The notes under the pieces: generated by a model
Told to the model about the DNA's origin: nothing
Seen by the model: only the letters and a program-made list of their open reading frames with translations
The model's database searches: none
Shown: in pieces, positions 7,553 to 15,890 of the stretch
Layout: every line of letters begins with the position of its first letter
How positions within the stretch are numbered: position 1 is the stretch's first letter
Made by a program: the position numbers and the translations under genes
Origin: Halarchaeum nitratireducens
GTDB taxonomy: Archaea > Halobacteriota > Halobacteria > Halobacteriales > Halobacteriaceae
Direction of reading: 5' to 3'
Assembly (NCBI RefSeq): GCF_014647155.1
Contig: NZ_BMOQ01000002.1
Coordinates: forward strand, 310,001 to 374,000
Length of the DNA: 64,000 bases

Positions 7553-9139
7553 ATGAACTACATCGATGGGTTCGAACGAACGGTGCGGTGTTACGGCGGG
7601 GAAACGGCGCTCGTCACGGCGAGCGGCGCGGAGCGGACGTACGCGGAACTCGACCGCGAGAGCACGGGCCTCGCCAACGCGGTCCACGAGCGGATCCCCG
7701 AGCGGCGGTGCGCGACCCTCGCGCTCAACGGTATCGAGACGGTCGTGTCGATGCTCGCGGGGCAAAAGCGCGGGCGCGGCAACGTCCAGCTCCCGTACCG
7801 CGCCGGAGTGGACGAGCTCGTCCGGATGGTCGACGACGCCGACGTCGGCGCGCTCCTCTTCGACGACGCGAACGCAGATCTGGCGCTCGACGTCGCGGAG
7901 CGGGCGGACCTCGACCTGGCGATTCACGCCGGCGACGCCTCGCTCGCCGGCGGCCGCGTCGTGTCCTACGACGAGTTCGTCGGGGCGGCGGCGACCGAGC
8001 GCGTCGTCGAGCGCGCGGACACGAACGAGTACGGCGTCTTCTACACGAGCGGGACGACGAGCCGGCCGAAGGCCGTGTCGTTCGATCAGGAGTCGATGTG
8101 GCTCGGCGCGACGCAGGTCGTCATGGAGATGAGCCTCGAACCGACGGACGTCGCGCTCGTGACGACGCCGTGGTACCACATGGTGACGGCCGACGCGTGG
8201 ATCCTCCCCCACCTCCTCACCGGCGCGACGCTCGTCATCCAGCCCACCTTCGAACCGGAGGAGGCGCTCGAGCTCGTCGCCGCACACGACGTCACGGGGA
8301 TGCTCGCGGTCCCGACCCAGCTCAACGTCCTCGCGGACCGCCAGGCCGACCTCGGCCTCGACATCGACACGCTCGACTACATCCGGACCGGCGGCGCCGT
8401 CGTCAGTGCGCGTCTCGTCGAGCGCGCCGCCGAACACCTCACCGAGAACGTCTACAACAGCTACGGGATGACCGAGGGCGGTCCGAACCTCGCGTACGCC
8501 CACCCCGAGGTACAGGACGAGCACACAGGGACGGTCGGGAAGGAGTCCTACGCGTGGGAGCTCCGCGTGGTCGACTCCGTCCCGCCGGACGAGGACCCGG
8601 ACCCCGAGGCCGTCGTCGAGCCCGGCGGCACGGGCGAGATCCTCGCGCGGTGTGACGGGATGTGCGACGGGTACCTCAACAACCCCGAGGCCGAGGAGGA
8701 CCTGTTCGTCGACGGCTGGCTCCGCACGCACGACGTCGCGGACGTCGACGAGGACGGCTACCTCTACATCGTCGATCGCGTCGACAACATGATCCTCAGC
8801 GGCGGGGAGAACGTCTATCCTCAAGAGGTCGAGCAGACCCTGCTCGAACACGACGAGGTCGAGGACGTCGGCGTCGTCGGGCTCGACGACGAGCACTGGG
8901 GCGAGGTCGTCGCGGCCGTCGTCTCCACGAGCGGCGACATCGGAGCCGACGAACTCGATCAGTTCTGCGTCGATCACGGATCGCTCGCGAACTTCAAGCG
9001 CCCGCGTCGCTACGTCGTCACGACGGACGAACTCCCGCGAACGGACACGGGGACGCTGGAGCGCTCGACGGTCGAGGAGAAGTACTTCTCGGCGGTCCGC
9101 GACGGCGGCACACAGGCCGAGGGCGAGAACACGACCTGA
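7553..9139 (+). CDS. AMP-forming acyl/aryl-CoA ligase-like protein, catalytic Lys replaced
   Basis: A 528-residue ANL-superfamily enzyme, expected to activate a carboxylic (here probably aromatic) acid as an acyl-AMP and then a CoA thioester. Visible motifs are the A3 loop YTSGTTSRPKAV, A5 YGMTEGGPN, A7 RTHDVADVDEDGYL and A8 DRVDNMILSGGENV. The A10 motif normally reads PRTxxGK and carries the adenylation Lys. Here it is PRTDTGTLERS, with Thr501 in that place (codon ACG; one change from AAG). The protein may therefore be slow, dead for adenylation, or use another residue. The position between the gentisate genes and the symporter suggests a benzoate- or salicylate-type substrate, which is an inference. 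Confidence 0.8.
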   Translation: MNYIDGFERTVRCYGGETALVTASGAERTYAELDRESTGLANAVHERIPERRCATLALNGIETVVSMLAGQKRGRGNVQLPYRAGVDELVRMVDDADVGALLFDDANADLALDVAERADLDLAIHAGDASLAGGRVVSYDEFVGAAATERVVERADTNEYGVFYTSGTTSRPKAVSFDQESMWLGATQVVMEMSLEPTDVALVTTPWYHMVTADAWILPHLLTGATLVIQPTFEPEEALELVAAHDVTGMLAVPTQLNVLADRQADLGLDIDTLDYIRTGGAVVSARLVERAAEHLTENVYNSYGMTEGGPNLAYAHPEVQDEHTGTVGKESYAWELRVVDSVPPDEDPDPEAVVEPGGTGEILARCDGMCDGYLNNPEAEEDLFVDGWLRTHDVADVDEDGYLYIVDRVDNMILSGGENVYPQEVEQTLLEHDEVEDVGVVGLDDEHWGEVVAAVVSTSGDIGADELDQFCVDHGSLANFKRPRRYVVTTDELPRTDTGTLERSTVEEKYFSAVRDGGTQAEGENTT

Positions 9140-9208
9140 CGCGGTCGAGTCGCAGTTTTTCGTCGCGGTCCGCGTCCTCGTTCCGGTACGCGCGCGGCGC
9201 TCGACGCG

Positions 9209-10087
9209 CTATTCGGTGCCGTGTTTCTCGACATCGACGTCGGCGAAGGAGACGTCGCGCTCCTCGACGCCGACGGTCATGGAGCCGACGTTCTCGATCT
9301 CGGCGTCGACGGTGTCGCCGTCGCGCAGCGGCCCGACGCCTTCGGGCGTCCCGGTCGTGATGACGTCCCCGACGTCGAGCGTCGCGCCGATGGAGGCGTA
9401 CTGCACGACGTCCGCGCAGGTGTAGACCATGTCGCTCGTGTTCGCGGACTGCCTGACCTCGCCGTTGACCGCGAGTTCGAGGTCGAGGTTCTGCGGGTCG
9501 CCGACCTCGTCCGGCGTGACGACGTACGGACCGACGACGGTGAACGTATCGTAGGACTTGCGGTTCGAGCGGTCCTGATCGCCGCGCACGGAGATGTCGA
9601 GGAGGATCGTGTAGCCGAAGATGCGATCCCACGCCTCGTCGCTGTCGACGTCCTTCGTCGCCTCGCCGATGACGAAGCCGAGTTCGACCTCGTGGTCGAT
9701 CCGGCGGTCGTTGAACGGGATGACGATGTTCTCCTCGGCACCGATGACGCTGGAGGGGGCCTTCAGGAAGTACCCCTTGTCCTCGATGGAGAACCACTCG
9801 TCGGTCGTGATGTCCCGATCGGCGATGGCCTCCTCGATGTGCTTCTCGTAGTTGAGCGGGGCCGCGATGACCTTCCCCGGCCGGTCGATCGGGGCCTCGA
9901 TGGTGACCTCGTCGAGCGCGTAGTCGGCGTCCGCGTCGGCGTACTCGCTCGCGTCGTAATCGCCCTCCATGTACTCGACGAGCGGTTCCTCGCTCTCCAG
10001 GCCGAGGCGATCCGTGAGGTCGACGACGCCGTCGCCGCTCTCGCTCACCACACCGAGTCTGTCGCCGTCGAACGTGACGAACTTCAT
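9209..10087 (-). CDS. Fumarylacetoacetate hydrolase family protein, probable fumarylpyruvate hydrolase
   Basis: A 292-residue FAH-family protein. In the gentisate route this family cleaves fumarylpyruvate (or maleylpyruvate directly) to pyruvate and a C4 diacid. The start at 10087 (MKFVTFDGDRLGVV) is preferred over a longer frame because the family begins there and a TATA-like box lies about 27 bases upstream. Family features are GKVIAAPLNYEKH, the metal-binding DHEVELGFVIG segment and the TGTPEGVG motif near residue 255. It faces away from the symporter operon, with about 300 bases between them. The exact substrate is inferred from the adjacent gentisate dioxygenase. Other 2-oxo acid hydrolases of this family look similar. 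Confidence 0.85.
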   Translation of the reverse strand: MKFVTFDGDRLGVVSESGDGVVDLTDRLGLESEEPLVEYMEGDYDASEYADADADYALDEVTIEAPIDRPGKVIAAPLNYEKHIEEAIADRDITTDEWFSIEDKGYFLKAPSSVIGAEENIVIPFNDRRIDHEVELGFVIGEATKDVDSDEAWDRIFGYTILLDISVRGDQDRSNRKSYDTFTVVGPYVVTPDEVGDPQNLDLELAVNGEVRQSANTSDMVYTCADVVQYASIGATLDVGDVITTGTPEGVGPLRDGDTVDAEIENVGSMTVGVEERDVSFADVDVEKHGTE

Positions 10088-10113
10088 GCGTTCGAACGTT
10101 CGCCCGCGTCCTC

Positions 10114-10119
10114 TTAAAT
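10114..10119 (-). promoter_or_regulatory. TATA-like element for the FAH-family hydrolase
   Basis: ATTTAA on the minus strand, about 27-32 bases upstream of the ATG at 10087. Its position supports that start rather than the longer frame. Confidence 0.45.
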
Positions 10120-10347
10120 CACGTCGGTCCGTGTCGATCGTTCGTGTCCTTTCGGTCCGGAGCGAACCGTCCTCGTAGGTCAGCCCGCCTACGGCGTTCC
10201 GACGGAGACTCGGCCGCTCACCGACGGCCATCACGATCGGATCGAGGTGGGCTGGCGTCACGACGTCGGTCGCGACGGACGGTCCGTCTCGGACGGCTCT
10301 CACCGCTGCCCGCGACGAACTAATCGGTTAGTGAAACGTCAATCAAT

Positions 10348-10359
10348 AACAATTATGTA
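10348..10359 (+). promoter_or_regulatory. Promoter element shared with the CoA ligase
   Basis: AACAATTATGTA, identical to the element at 7508-7519, placed 25 bases before the ATG at 10384 as expected for a leaderless transcript. Confidence 0.5.
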
Positions 10360-10383
10360 TATGCGTGTGGGATAGCGTACCGT

Positions 10384-10668
10384 ATGCTCTTTCGAACCAG
10401 CGTGTGGTACCCCGATTCGCGGCGGAGTATCGCGGTCCTCGTCATGCTCGCCGGGATGGTCGTGTTGCATTTCACGGAGCTGTTCGGGTTGCTGGACGCC
10501 GGGTTGCTCTTCGGGTGGCTTCCGATGCAGTTCGCCTACGACCTCGCGTACACCGTCCTCGCGGTCGTCCTCCTCTACGGGGTGTATCGAATGGCACCCG
10601 ACGGGACGGCGAAATCGGAGTCGGGAACGAGCGGCGTCGTCGACGGAACCCGAGGTGAGATGGAATGA
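10384..10668 (+). CDS. DUF3311-type small membrane subunit of a symporter
   Basis: A 94-residue protein with two hydrophobic segments (about residues 16-36 and 43-68) and a short hydrophilic tail. Its stop overlaps the start of the following sodium:solute symporter (ATGA at 10665-10668), so translation is probably coupled. Small DUF3311 proteins next to SSS transporters are a recurring arrangement, thought to act as a partner subunit in the membrane. The family assignment rests on size, topology and neighbour rather than on a specific motif. Confidence 0.7.
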   Translation: MLFRTSVWYPDSRRSIAVLVMLAGMVVLHFTELFGLLDAGLLFGWLPMQFAYDLAYTVLAVVLLYGVYRMAPDGTAKSESGTSGVVDGTRGEME

Positions 10669-12149
10669 CCGCGATCGCGGGCGACACGACGCTCATCGTC
10701 GGAATCGTCGTCTCCTACTTACTGATCGTCCTCGCCGTCGGACAGTACGCCTCGCGGAAGACCGGCGACTCGCGAGAGGAGTACTTCATGGCGAGTCGGT
10801 CCTTCGGGACGCTCGTCCTCCTCGCGGCGCTGTTCGCCACGAACATGTCCGCGGTGGTGATGATCGGTGCGCCGAGCCTCGCCTACGACATCGGACCGAA
10901 CGCGTACGGCTACTTCGTCGGTCTCTTCGTGTTCACATTCCCGCTGTTCGTGATGACCATCGGCCACCGCGTGTGGCTCGTCGGGAAGCGATTCGACCAC
11001 ATCACGCCGGGACAGGTACTCAACCACCGATTCCAGTCCTCGACCCTCGGCGTGTTGGCGATGCTCGTCTTCACGTTCTGGACGGTGCCGTACCTCCTCG
11101 TCGGTATCCAGGGAGGCGGTATCGCCTTCGAGCAACTCACGAGCGGCGCCGTTCCCTACTGGCTCGGCGGGCTGGCGGTGACGCTCGTCGTTCTCGTGTA
11201 CGTCTCGACCGGTGGGATGCGGGGAACGGGGTGGACGAACGCGTTTCAGGGGACGGTCTTCGTCGTCGCGCTCGTCGGGTTCGCGATCGTCATTCCCGAA
11301 CAGCTCGGTGGGTTCGAGGCGGCGACGCGCGCGACTCTCGACGTCAACCCCGCACTCGTGAACCGCGCCGGACTCCCACCGCTCGGGTGGAAGACCTACC
11401 TCTCGGTCGCGGTGATGGTCTCCATCGAGACGTTCATCCTCCCGCACTTGTTCATCCGGTACATGACGAGCCGATCGAGCAAGCAACTACGTCGGACGGC
11501 GGTCGTCTATCCGATCGCCATTCTCCTCTCGTGGGGACCGGCCGTGATGCTCGGGTTCTGGGGGCTCGGGCAGTTCCCCGACATCGCCAATCCGGACTTC
11601 ATCCTGCCGACGCTCATCCAGGCGAACTTCCCGACGTGGCTCGTCGGTCTGGCGCTCGCCGGCATCCTCGCCGCGCTGATGTCGACGCTCGACGGTCAAG
11701 TGCTCACGCTCGCGACGATGCTCACGGAGGACGTCCTCCGTCCGTTCACGGACATCGACGAACGGACAGAGGTGTTCGCAACGCGCGGGTTCATCGTCGC
11801 CATCCTCGCCGTCGCGTACGTCGCCGCCCTCCTCACCAAGGAGTCCATCATCGACACGACGATCTTCGCGTTCAGCGGCTACGCGCTCACCTTCCTCCCG
11901 ATCGTGAGCGGGTTCTACTCCGAGCGGGTGACCGAAGCCGCGAGCGGTACGGGGCTCGTCCTCGGCTTCGTCGGTCTCTGGGCGTTCCACCTCGGGGTCC
12001 TCCCGGGTAGCCTCACGGTCGGGTTCCTCCCCGTCATCCCCGTGCTCGTCGCACAGGCCGTCGTCATGGTCGCGGTCGCCCTCGTCACCGCTCCACCGGA
12101 CGACGAGCGCGTGGATCAGTACCGAACGCTCTTCGAGGGGGAGTGGTGA
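10665..12149 (+). CDS. Sodium:solute symporter (SSS family)
   Basis: A 494-residue protein with about 13 membrane segments. The early motif DSREEYFMASRSFGTLVLLAA and the later GILAALMSTLDGQVLTLATM are typical of SSS transporters, which use the sodium gradient to import organic acids, sugars or amino acids. Overlap with the DUF3311 gene and the shared promoter element with the CoA ligase suggest that the substrate is an aromatic acid feeding the gentisate pathway. This is an inference. Acetate- or lactate-type substrates are also possible for this family. Confidence 0.85.
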   Translation: MTAIAGDTTLIVGIVVSYLLIVLAVGQYASRKTGDSREEYFMASRSFGTLVLLAALFATNMSAVVMIGAPSLAYDIGPNAYGYFVGLFVFTFPLFVMTIGHRVWLVGKRFDHITPGQVLNHRFQSSTLGVLAMLVFTFWTVPYLLVGIQGGGIAFEQLTSGAVPYWLGGLAVTLVVLVYVSTGGMRGTGWTNAFQGTVFVVALVGFAIVIPEQLGGFEAATRATLDVNPALVNRAGLPPLGWKTYLSVAVMVSIETFILPHLFIRYMTSRSSKQLRRTAVVYPIAILLSWGPAVMLGFWGLGQFPDIANPDFILPTLIQANFPTWLVGLALAGILAALMSTLDGQVLTLATMLTEDVLRPFTDIDERTEVFATRGFIVAILAVAYVAALLTKESIIDTTIFAFSGYALTFLPIVSGFYSERVTEAASGTGLVLGFVGLWAFHLGVLPGSLTVGFLPVIPVLVAQAVVMVAVALVTAPPDDERVDQYRTLFEGEW

Positions 12150-12162
12150 GACCGGACGGGCG

Positions 12163-13122
12163 TCAGACGAGGCGGTAGCGCTCCCCGTTCGGTCCGTCCT
12201 CGCGGACGGCGACCCCGCGGTTGACGAGATCGCAGAGCGCGGCGAGGACCTCGGGGAAGAGATAGACGAGGTCGTGGTCGCCGACGACGGCGTCCGCGAC
12301 GTCGACGGCGGTCGCCGGACCGTCGGCGAGGACGTCTCGAACGCCCGCGAGACGGCGTTCGAGGCTTCCACGGTCGCGTTCGAGGGTCGCCTCGAACGCC
12401 TCGTGGATCGGACCGTGACCGGGATAAACGCGATCGATCGTCAGGCCGTCGAGTCGGTCGAGCGAGCGGCGGTAGTCCGCGACCGCGCGATGGCGTTCGA
12501 GGTCGAGACGGTCGTTGAGGAGCGCGGGGCGGAACGGCTCAATGGCGATGTCGCCCGAGAAGGCCACGCGTTCGCCGCCCACGTCGGTGACGTAGCAGAG
12601 GTGATCGGCCTGGTGGCCCGGCGTCCAGACGGCGTCGACGGCCCGATCGCCGACGGTGAGACGCTGATCGTCCACGACCCAGTCGTCGACCGCGTCGAGG
12701 GGGAAATCGCGCCGGATGCGGTCGCGGATCGAACGCTCCTCGTCGCGCATCGTCGCCTGCGTGTCCGCGTCGGCCCCGCTCGCGGCGATGGTCTGACTCG
12801 TCCGCTCGGCGACGACCTCGGGCGGGCGTCTGAGGCGGTCGCTCGCGGTGAGCGGCGCGTGGACGACGGGATCGCCGGCCGCCACGACCGCACGCAGGTG
12901 GCCGATGTGATCGGGGTGGGGGTGCGTGAGGAAGACGTGGTCGATCTCGTCGAGCCCGTAGCCGCTGCGCTCCGCGAACGACGCCCCGTCGACGCGCTCG
13001 GGCGGCACGCCGCCGTCGAACAGGATCGTCTCCGCGCCGTCGAGGACGTACATCGCGACGTGGCCCGGCGGCCACTCCATGTCGAACTCGACGCGCGTGA
13101 CGGTCGCCGGCTCCTGTGTCAT
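12163..13122 (-). CDS. Metallo-beta-lactamase-fold hydrolase with C-terminal winged helix
   Basis: A 319-residue protein from the ATG at 13122. The zinc-binding motif HPHPDH is near residue 70, followed by TPGHQADH, the bridging Asp in FSGDIAI and the late His in VYPGHGPIH. The last 80 residues, after the hydrolase core, look like a small helical or winged domain, as in the LACTB2 type of MBL proteins. These enzymes hydrolyse thioesters or esters or cut RNA. The substrate here is unknown. It is convergent with the symporter operon and only 13 bases from it, so the pair may share a terminator region. Confidence 0.85.
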   Translation of the reverse strand: MTQEPATVTRVEFDMEWPPGHVAMYVLDGAETILFDGGVPPERVDGASFAERSGYGLDEIDHVFLTHPHPDHIGHLRAVVAAGDPVVHAPLTASDRLRRPPEVVAERTSQTIAASGADADTQATMRDEERSIRDRIRRDFPLDAVDDWVVDDQRLTVGDRAVDAVWTPGHQADHLCYVTDVGGERVAFSGDIAIEPFRPALLNDRLDLERHRAVADYRRSLDRLDGLTIDRVYPGHGPIHEAFEATLERDRGSLERRLAGVRDVLADGPATAVDVADAVVGDHDLVYLFPEVLAALCDLVNRGVAVREDGPNGERYRLV

Positions 13123-13166
13123 CGCGAGCACCTACACCCGGTCGACGTATATGTCCTTCCGTGCCG

Positions 13167-14132
13167 TTACGTCCGGCGCTCGACGACGAGACCCCCGGCG
13201 CCGACGGCGATGTCGGTCGGTCCTCTCGTCACGGCTTTCAGGTTCGCGCCCGTCGGCGTGGACTGCTGGCGCCACGTCCCGTCGGTAAGGTCGTACAGCG
13301 CCCCGCCACCGCCGACGGTGAGCCCGGCGCCGCCCGCGCTCACCTCGACGTCGCGCAGGTCGGCGTCGCCCGTGTCGCTCGGCGTCCACTCGGCGCCGTC
13401 CCAGTGGAACACCATCCCGCCGCCGCCGGAGACGTGGACGTCGTCGGGGCCGTCGCTGTCGACGCCGTAGAAGTTGACGTTCGCGTCGGCGAGACCGATC
13501 TTCGTCCACGTCTCCCCATCGCGGGTGTGGAGCACCGTCTTGTTGCCGTCGACGATGTGTCCGCGCCGATCGCCGTGGAAGTCCACGGCGTTGATGTTCG
13601 ACCCGCTCGCCGGGGTGACGTACTCCCACGTCTCGGATTCGCCGTTCTCGAAGCTGTAGTAGAGCTTCCCCGAGTCGCCGGCCACGTAGACGTTCGCGGC
13701 GCCGGCGTCGCCGGTGACAGCGACGTCGTTGAAGTTGTTCGTCACGTCCATCGGGGCCGAATGGTCACGGAGGGAACCCGTCGTGACGTCGTACTCCCCG
13801 ATCGCGCCGGACGCGCCGACGAACCAGAGTCGCTTCCCGTCGTCGGTCACGTCGGCACCGTAGAGCGCGTTCCCGTTGCCAGTCGGTCCCCCGTCGAGGA
13901 CCCGCTGCCACCCCGTCGCCGTCCGCGACAGGAGGGTCCCGGCGCCGCCGACGGCGTGAGCCCCGGCGTCGGTGTACGCGACGTCGTAGAGCGTTCGATC
14001 GGTCGGCGTCTCCGCCACGGTCCACGGCGTGTCGCGGGCGCTCGCGGCACCCGCCGCCGAGAGCCCGGCGAGCGCGGCGCCGGTCGCTTGGAGGATGGTT
14101 CGCCGCGTGATGTGCGATGTCTCAGACGACAT
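13167..14132 (-). CDS. Tat-exported beta-propeller (Ycf48/BNR-like) protein
   Basis: A 321-residue protein. The start at 14132 places a Tat signal at residues 9-32 (TRRTILQATGAALAG, ending at an AASA-type site). The longer upstream frame has shadow composition. The mature part is built of repeated short units (DVAYTDAGAHAVGGAGTLL, AVDFHGDRRGHIVDG, GVDSDGPDDVHVSGGGGMV and similar) ending in Gly-rich turns, as in Ycf48-like or BNR propellers. Such proteins act as scaffolds outside the membrane. No catalytic residues are evident, and the function is unknown. Confidence 0.75.
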   Translation of the reverse strand: MSSETSHITRRTILQATGAALAGLSAAGAASARDTPWTVAETPTDRTLYDVAYTDAGAHAVGGAGTLLSRTATGWQRVLDGGPTGNGNALYGADVTDDGKRLWFVGASGAIGEYDVTTGSLRDHSAPMDVTNNFNDVAVTGDAGAANVYVAGDSGKLYYSFENGESETWEYVTPASGSNINAVDFHGDRRGHIVDGNKTVLHTRDGETWTKIGLADANVNFYGVDSDGPDDVHVSGGGGMVFHWDGAEWTPSDTGDADLRDVEVSAGGAGLTVGGGGALYDLTDGTWRQQSTPTGANLKAVTRGPTDIAVGAGGLVVERRT

Positions 14133-14528
14133 GTCCCGTCCGGACGGTGACGTCACGAGCCCGATAAAGCTTCGATTCGTTTCGTACCGAGCGTAATTAA
14201 GTACGGCGTGCCGAGACCAGAGCAGGTCGGCTCGCGTCGCCGGCGCCCACACCCGCGGCCGGGCGCCGCACGTCGCTGGCGCCGCCGATCGATGTCGGCC
14301 GCCCGACTGAACGAGAAGGCAGATAGATGCTCGACAAATATCGACGGCCGCGGCGTCGACGTCGTATCGAGGGGGAAATCGTAGTGCCGGCCACCGCCGT
14401 CGAGGTTCCGGTACGCCAGAGGTGATAGCCGATACGACGGACGCGCGCTTCGAGGTCGATTTCTCCACCCCAATCATCACCTTCTCGTCAATAGTTCGCT
14501 GTCGACAGGTCTGGGGTCGAGGCGTCGC
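14133..14528. other. Gene-free stretch
   Basis: About 400 bases upstream of the propeller gene and downstream of the thioredoxin-fold gene. An AT-rich segment at about 14190-14205 (TAATTAAGTA) could be the propeller promoter. Frames here look like random high-GC reading. No RNA gene was recognised. Confidence 0.45.
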
Positions 14529-15125
14529 TCAGAGCGCCTCCCAGTAGTCGGGTTCGTTCCCCTCGCGCCACTTGATCGTGCAGCCGCGCGACGGCCGGAA
14601 GCCGGCGTCGACGGCCTCGCCAGCGAGGACGTCGTCGATGATCTGTCGCATCTCGAAGCCGGGTTCGCCGGACGGGTCCGCGTCGGGGGTGAGTGCGTCG
14701 TCGAGCCGACCGTGGTAGACGAGTTCGAAGGCGTCGCCGCGGCGCGCGAAGAGGAAGGGGTCCGGCGTGCAGACCGCGCCGTAGGCCGCCGCGACGTCCT
14801 GCGACTCGTCGCGGAGGTAGGCGTCGTAGGCGATCCGGCCCGACTCGACCTCCTCGCGCATGCCGTCGACGGAGTCGGCGGGGTAGGCGTCGGCGTCGTT
14901 CGGGTTGATCCCGACGACCGCGACGTCGTCGTAGTCGGCCGCGATGGCGTTCAGCGCGGGGTGTTTCGCCCGCGCGTACGGGCAGTGGTTGCAGGTGAAG
15001 ACGACGAGGAGCGCCTCGGCGTCCGCGAAGTCGTCGAGGTCGTACGTCTCGCCGTCGACGCCCGGGAGGGAGAACGCCGGGGCGTCGTCGCCGCGTTCGA
15101 GCACGCGCGTGGATTCGCCGGCCAT
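14529..15125 (-). CDS. Thioredoxin-fold (AhpC/TSA-like) protein
   Basis: A 198-residue cytoplasmic protein with a peroxiredoxin-like start (DDAPAFSLPGVDGETYDLDD) and a CNHCPYARAKHPAL motif around residue 45, the redox-active region of this thioredoxin family subgroup. A later VCTPDPFLFARRGD segment is also typical. It probably takes part in thiol redox or peroxide defence, with partner unknown. It is on the same strand as the methyltransferase at 15186, about 60 bases away, so the two may be co-transcribed. Confidence 0.85.
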   Translation of the reverse strand: MAGESTRVLERGDDAPAFSLPGVDGETYDLDDFADAEALLVVFTCNHCPYARAKHPALNAIAADYDDVAVVGINPNDADAYPADSVDGMREEVESGRIAYDAYLRDESQDVAAAYGAVCTPDPFLFARRGDAFELVYHGRLDDALTPDADPSGEPGFEMRQIIDDVLAGEAVDAGFRPSRGCTIKWREGNEPDYWEAL

Positions 15126-15185
15126 ACCGACCCGTCGGCGCGCGCGGCGAAAAAACGCACGCCCGCCTCGATCGCCGCCGATCCG

Positions 15186-15830
15186 TCAGGGCGCGCGGAA
15201 GACGCGGATCGTGTCGCGCTTCGTTGGTTCGCACAGCAGTTGTGCGAGTCCGAGATCGCCGAAGATCGCCTTCCAATCCCGGTGGTAGAGCGGGAAGTCG
15301 TCGTTGACGTAACTCACCTCGCGGCCGTCGCGGCCCCGCTGGGGGCCGTTGCCCTCGTTCTCGGCGGTGACGAGCAGATCGGACGTGACGCGAGCGAGGT
15401 CCTCGAAGACCCACGCGTCGTCCGGGTGGACGTGTTGGAGCGTCTCGACGGAGTAGACGACGTCGAAGGCGTCGTCGTCGAACTCGGGAACGACGTCCTC
15501 GATGGCGCCGGTGCGGAACGATCCGGTCTCGGCGAGGGCGGGGAACTCCTCGGCCATCACGTCGAAGGCCTCGTCGTTGAGGTCGATGCCGGTGAGGTTC
15601 TCGTAGCCGCCGCGGCGGAGGTGTTCGAGGTGGCGACCGGAGCTACAGCCGACTTCGAGGATCGCCGCGTCCGTCGAGACGTAGTGATCGAGGGCGTCGC
15701 GGATCGTCTCGCTCACCTCGTTCGGCCCGAGATGCGCGTAGTAGGTCGGCGAGAACTCGCCCTCGCGCTCCGCCCAGTCCGCGCGGACGTCCGCTGGGTC
15801 CTCGGGGGTCTCGGGGTCCTCGGGGTTCAT
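15186..15830 (-). CDS. SAM-dependent methyltransferase (class I)
   Basis: A 214-residue protein with the class I fold: motif I ILEVGCSSGRHLEHLRR near residue 57, an acidic second strand (LTGIDLNDEAFDVM), then FDVVYSVETLQHVHPDD. The family is often annotated as methyltransferase domain 11/25. The substrate is unknown; small-molecule methylation is likely from the size. It lies upstream of the thioredoxin-fold gene and downstream of the Bat-like regulator, all on the minus strand. Confidence 0.85.
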   Translation of the reverse strand: MNPEDPETPEDPADVRADWAEREGEFSPTYYAHLGPNEVSETIRDALDHYVSTDAAILEVGCSSGRHLEHLRRGGYENLTGIDLNDEAFDVMAEEFPALAETGSFRTGAIEDVVPEFDDDAFDVVYSVETLQHVHPDDAWVFEDLARVTSDLLVTAENEGNGPQRGRDGREVSYVNDDFPLYHRDWKAIFGDLGLAQLLCEPTKRDTIRVFRAP

Positions 15831-15890
15831 ACACCGGGAAGACGCCGGGCCGTGAAAGGCCCCGCGATCGGAACGCGCGCGATGCGCGTC

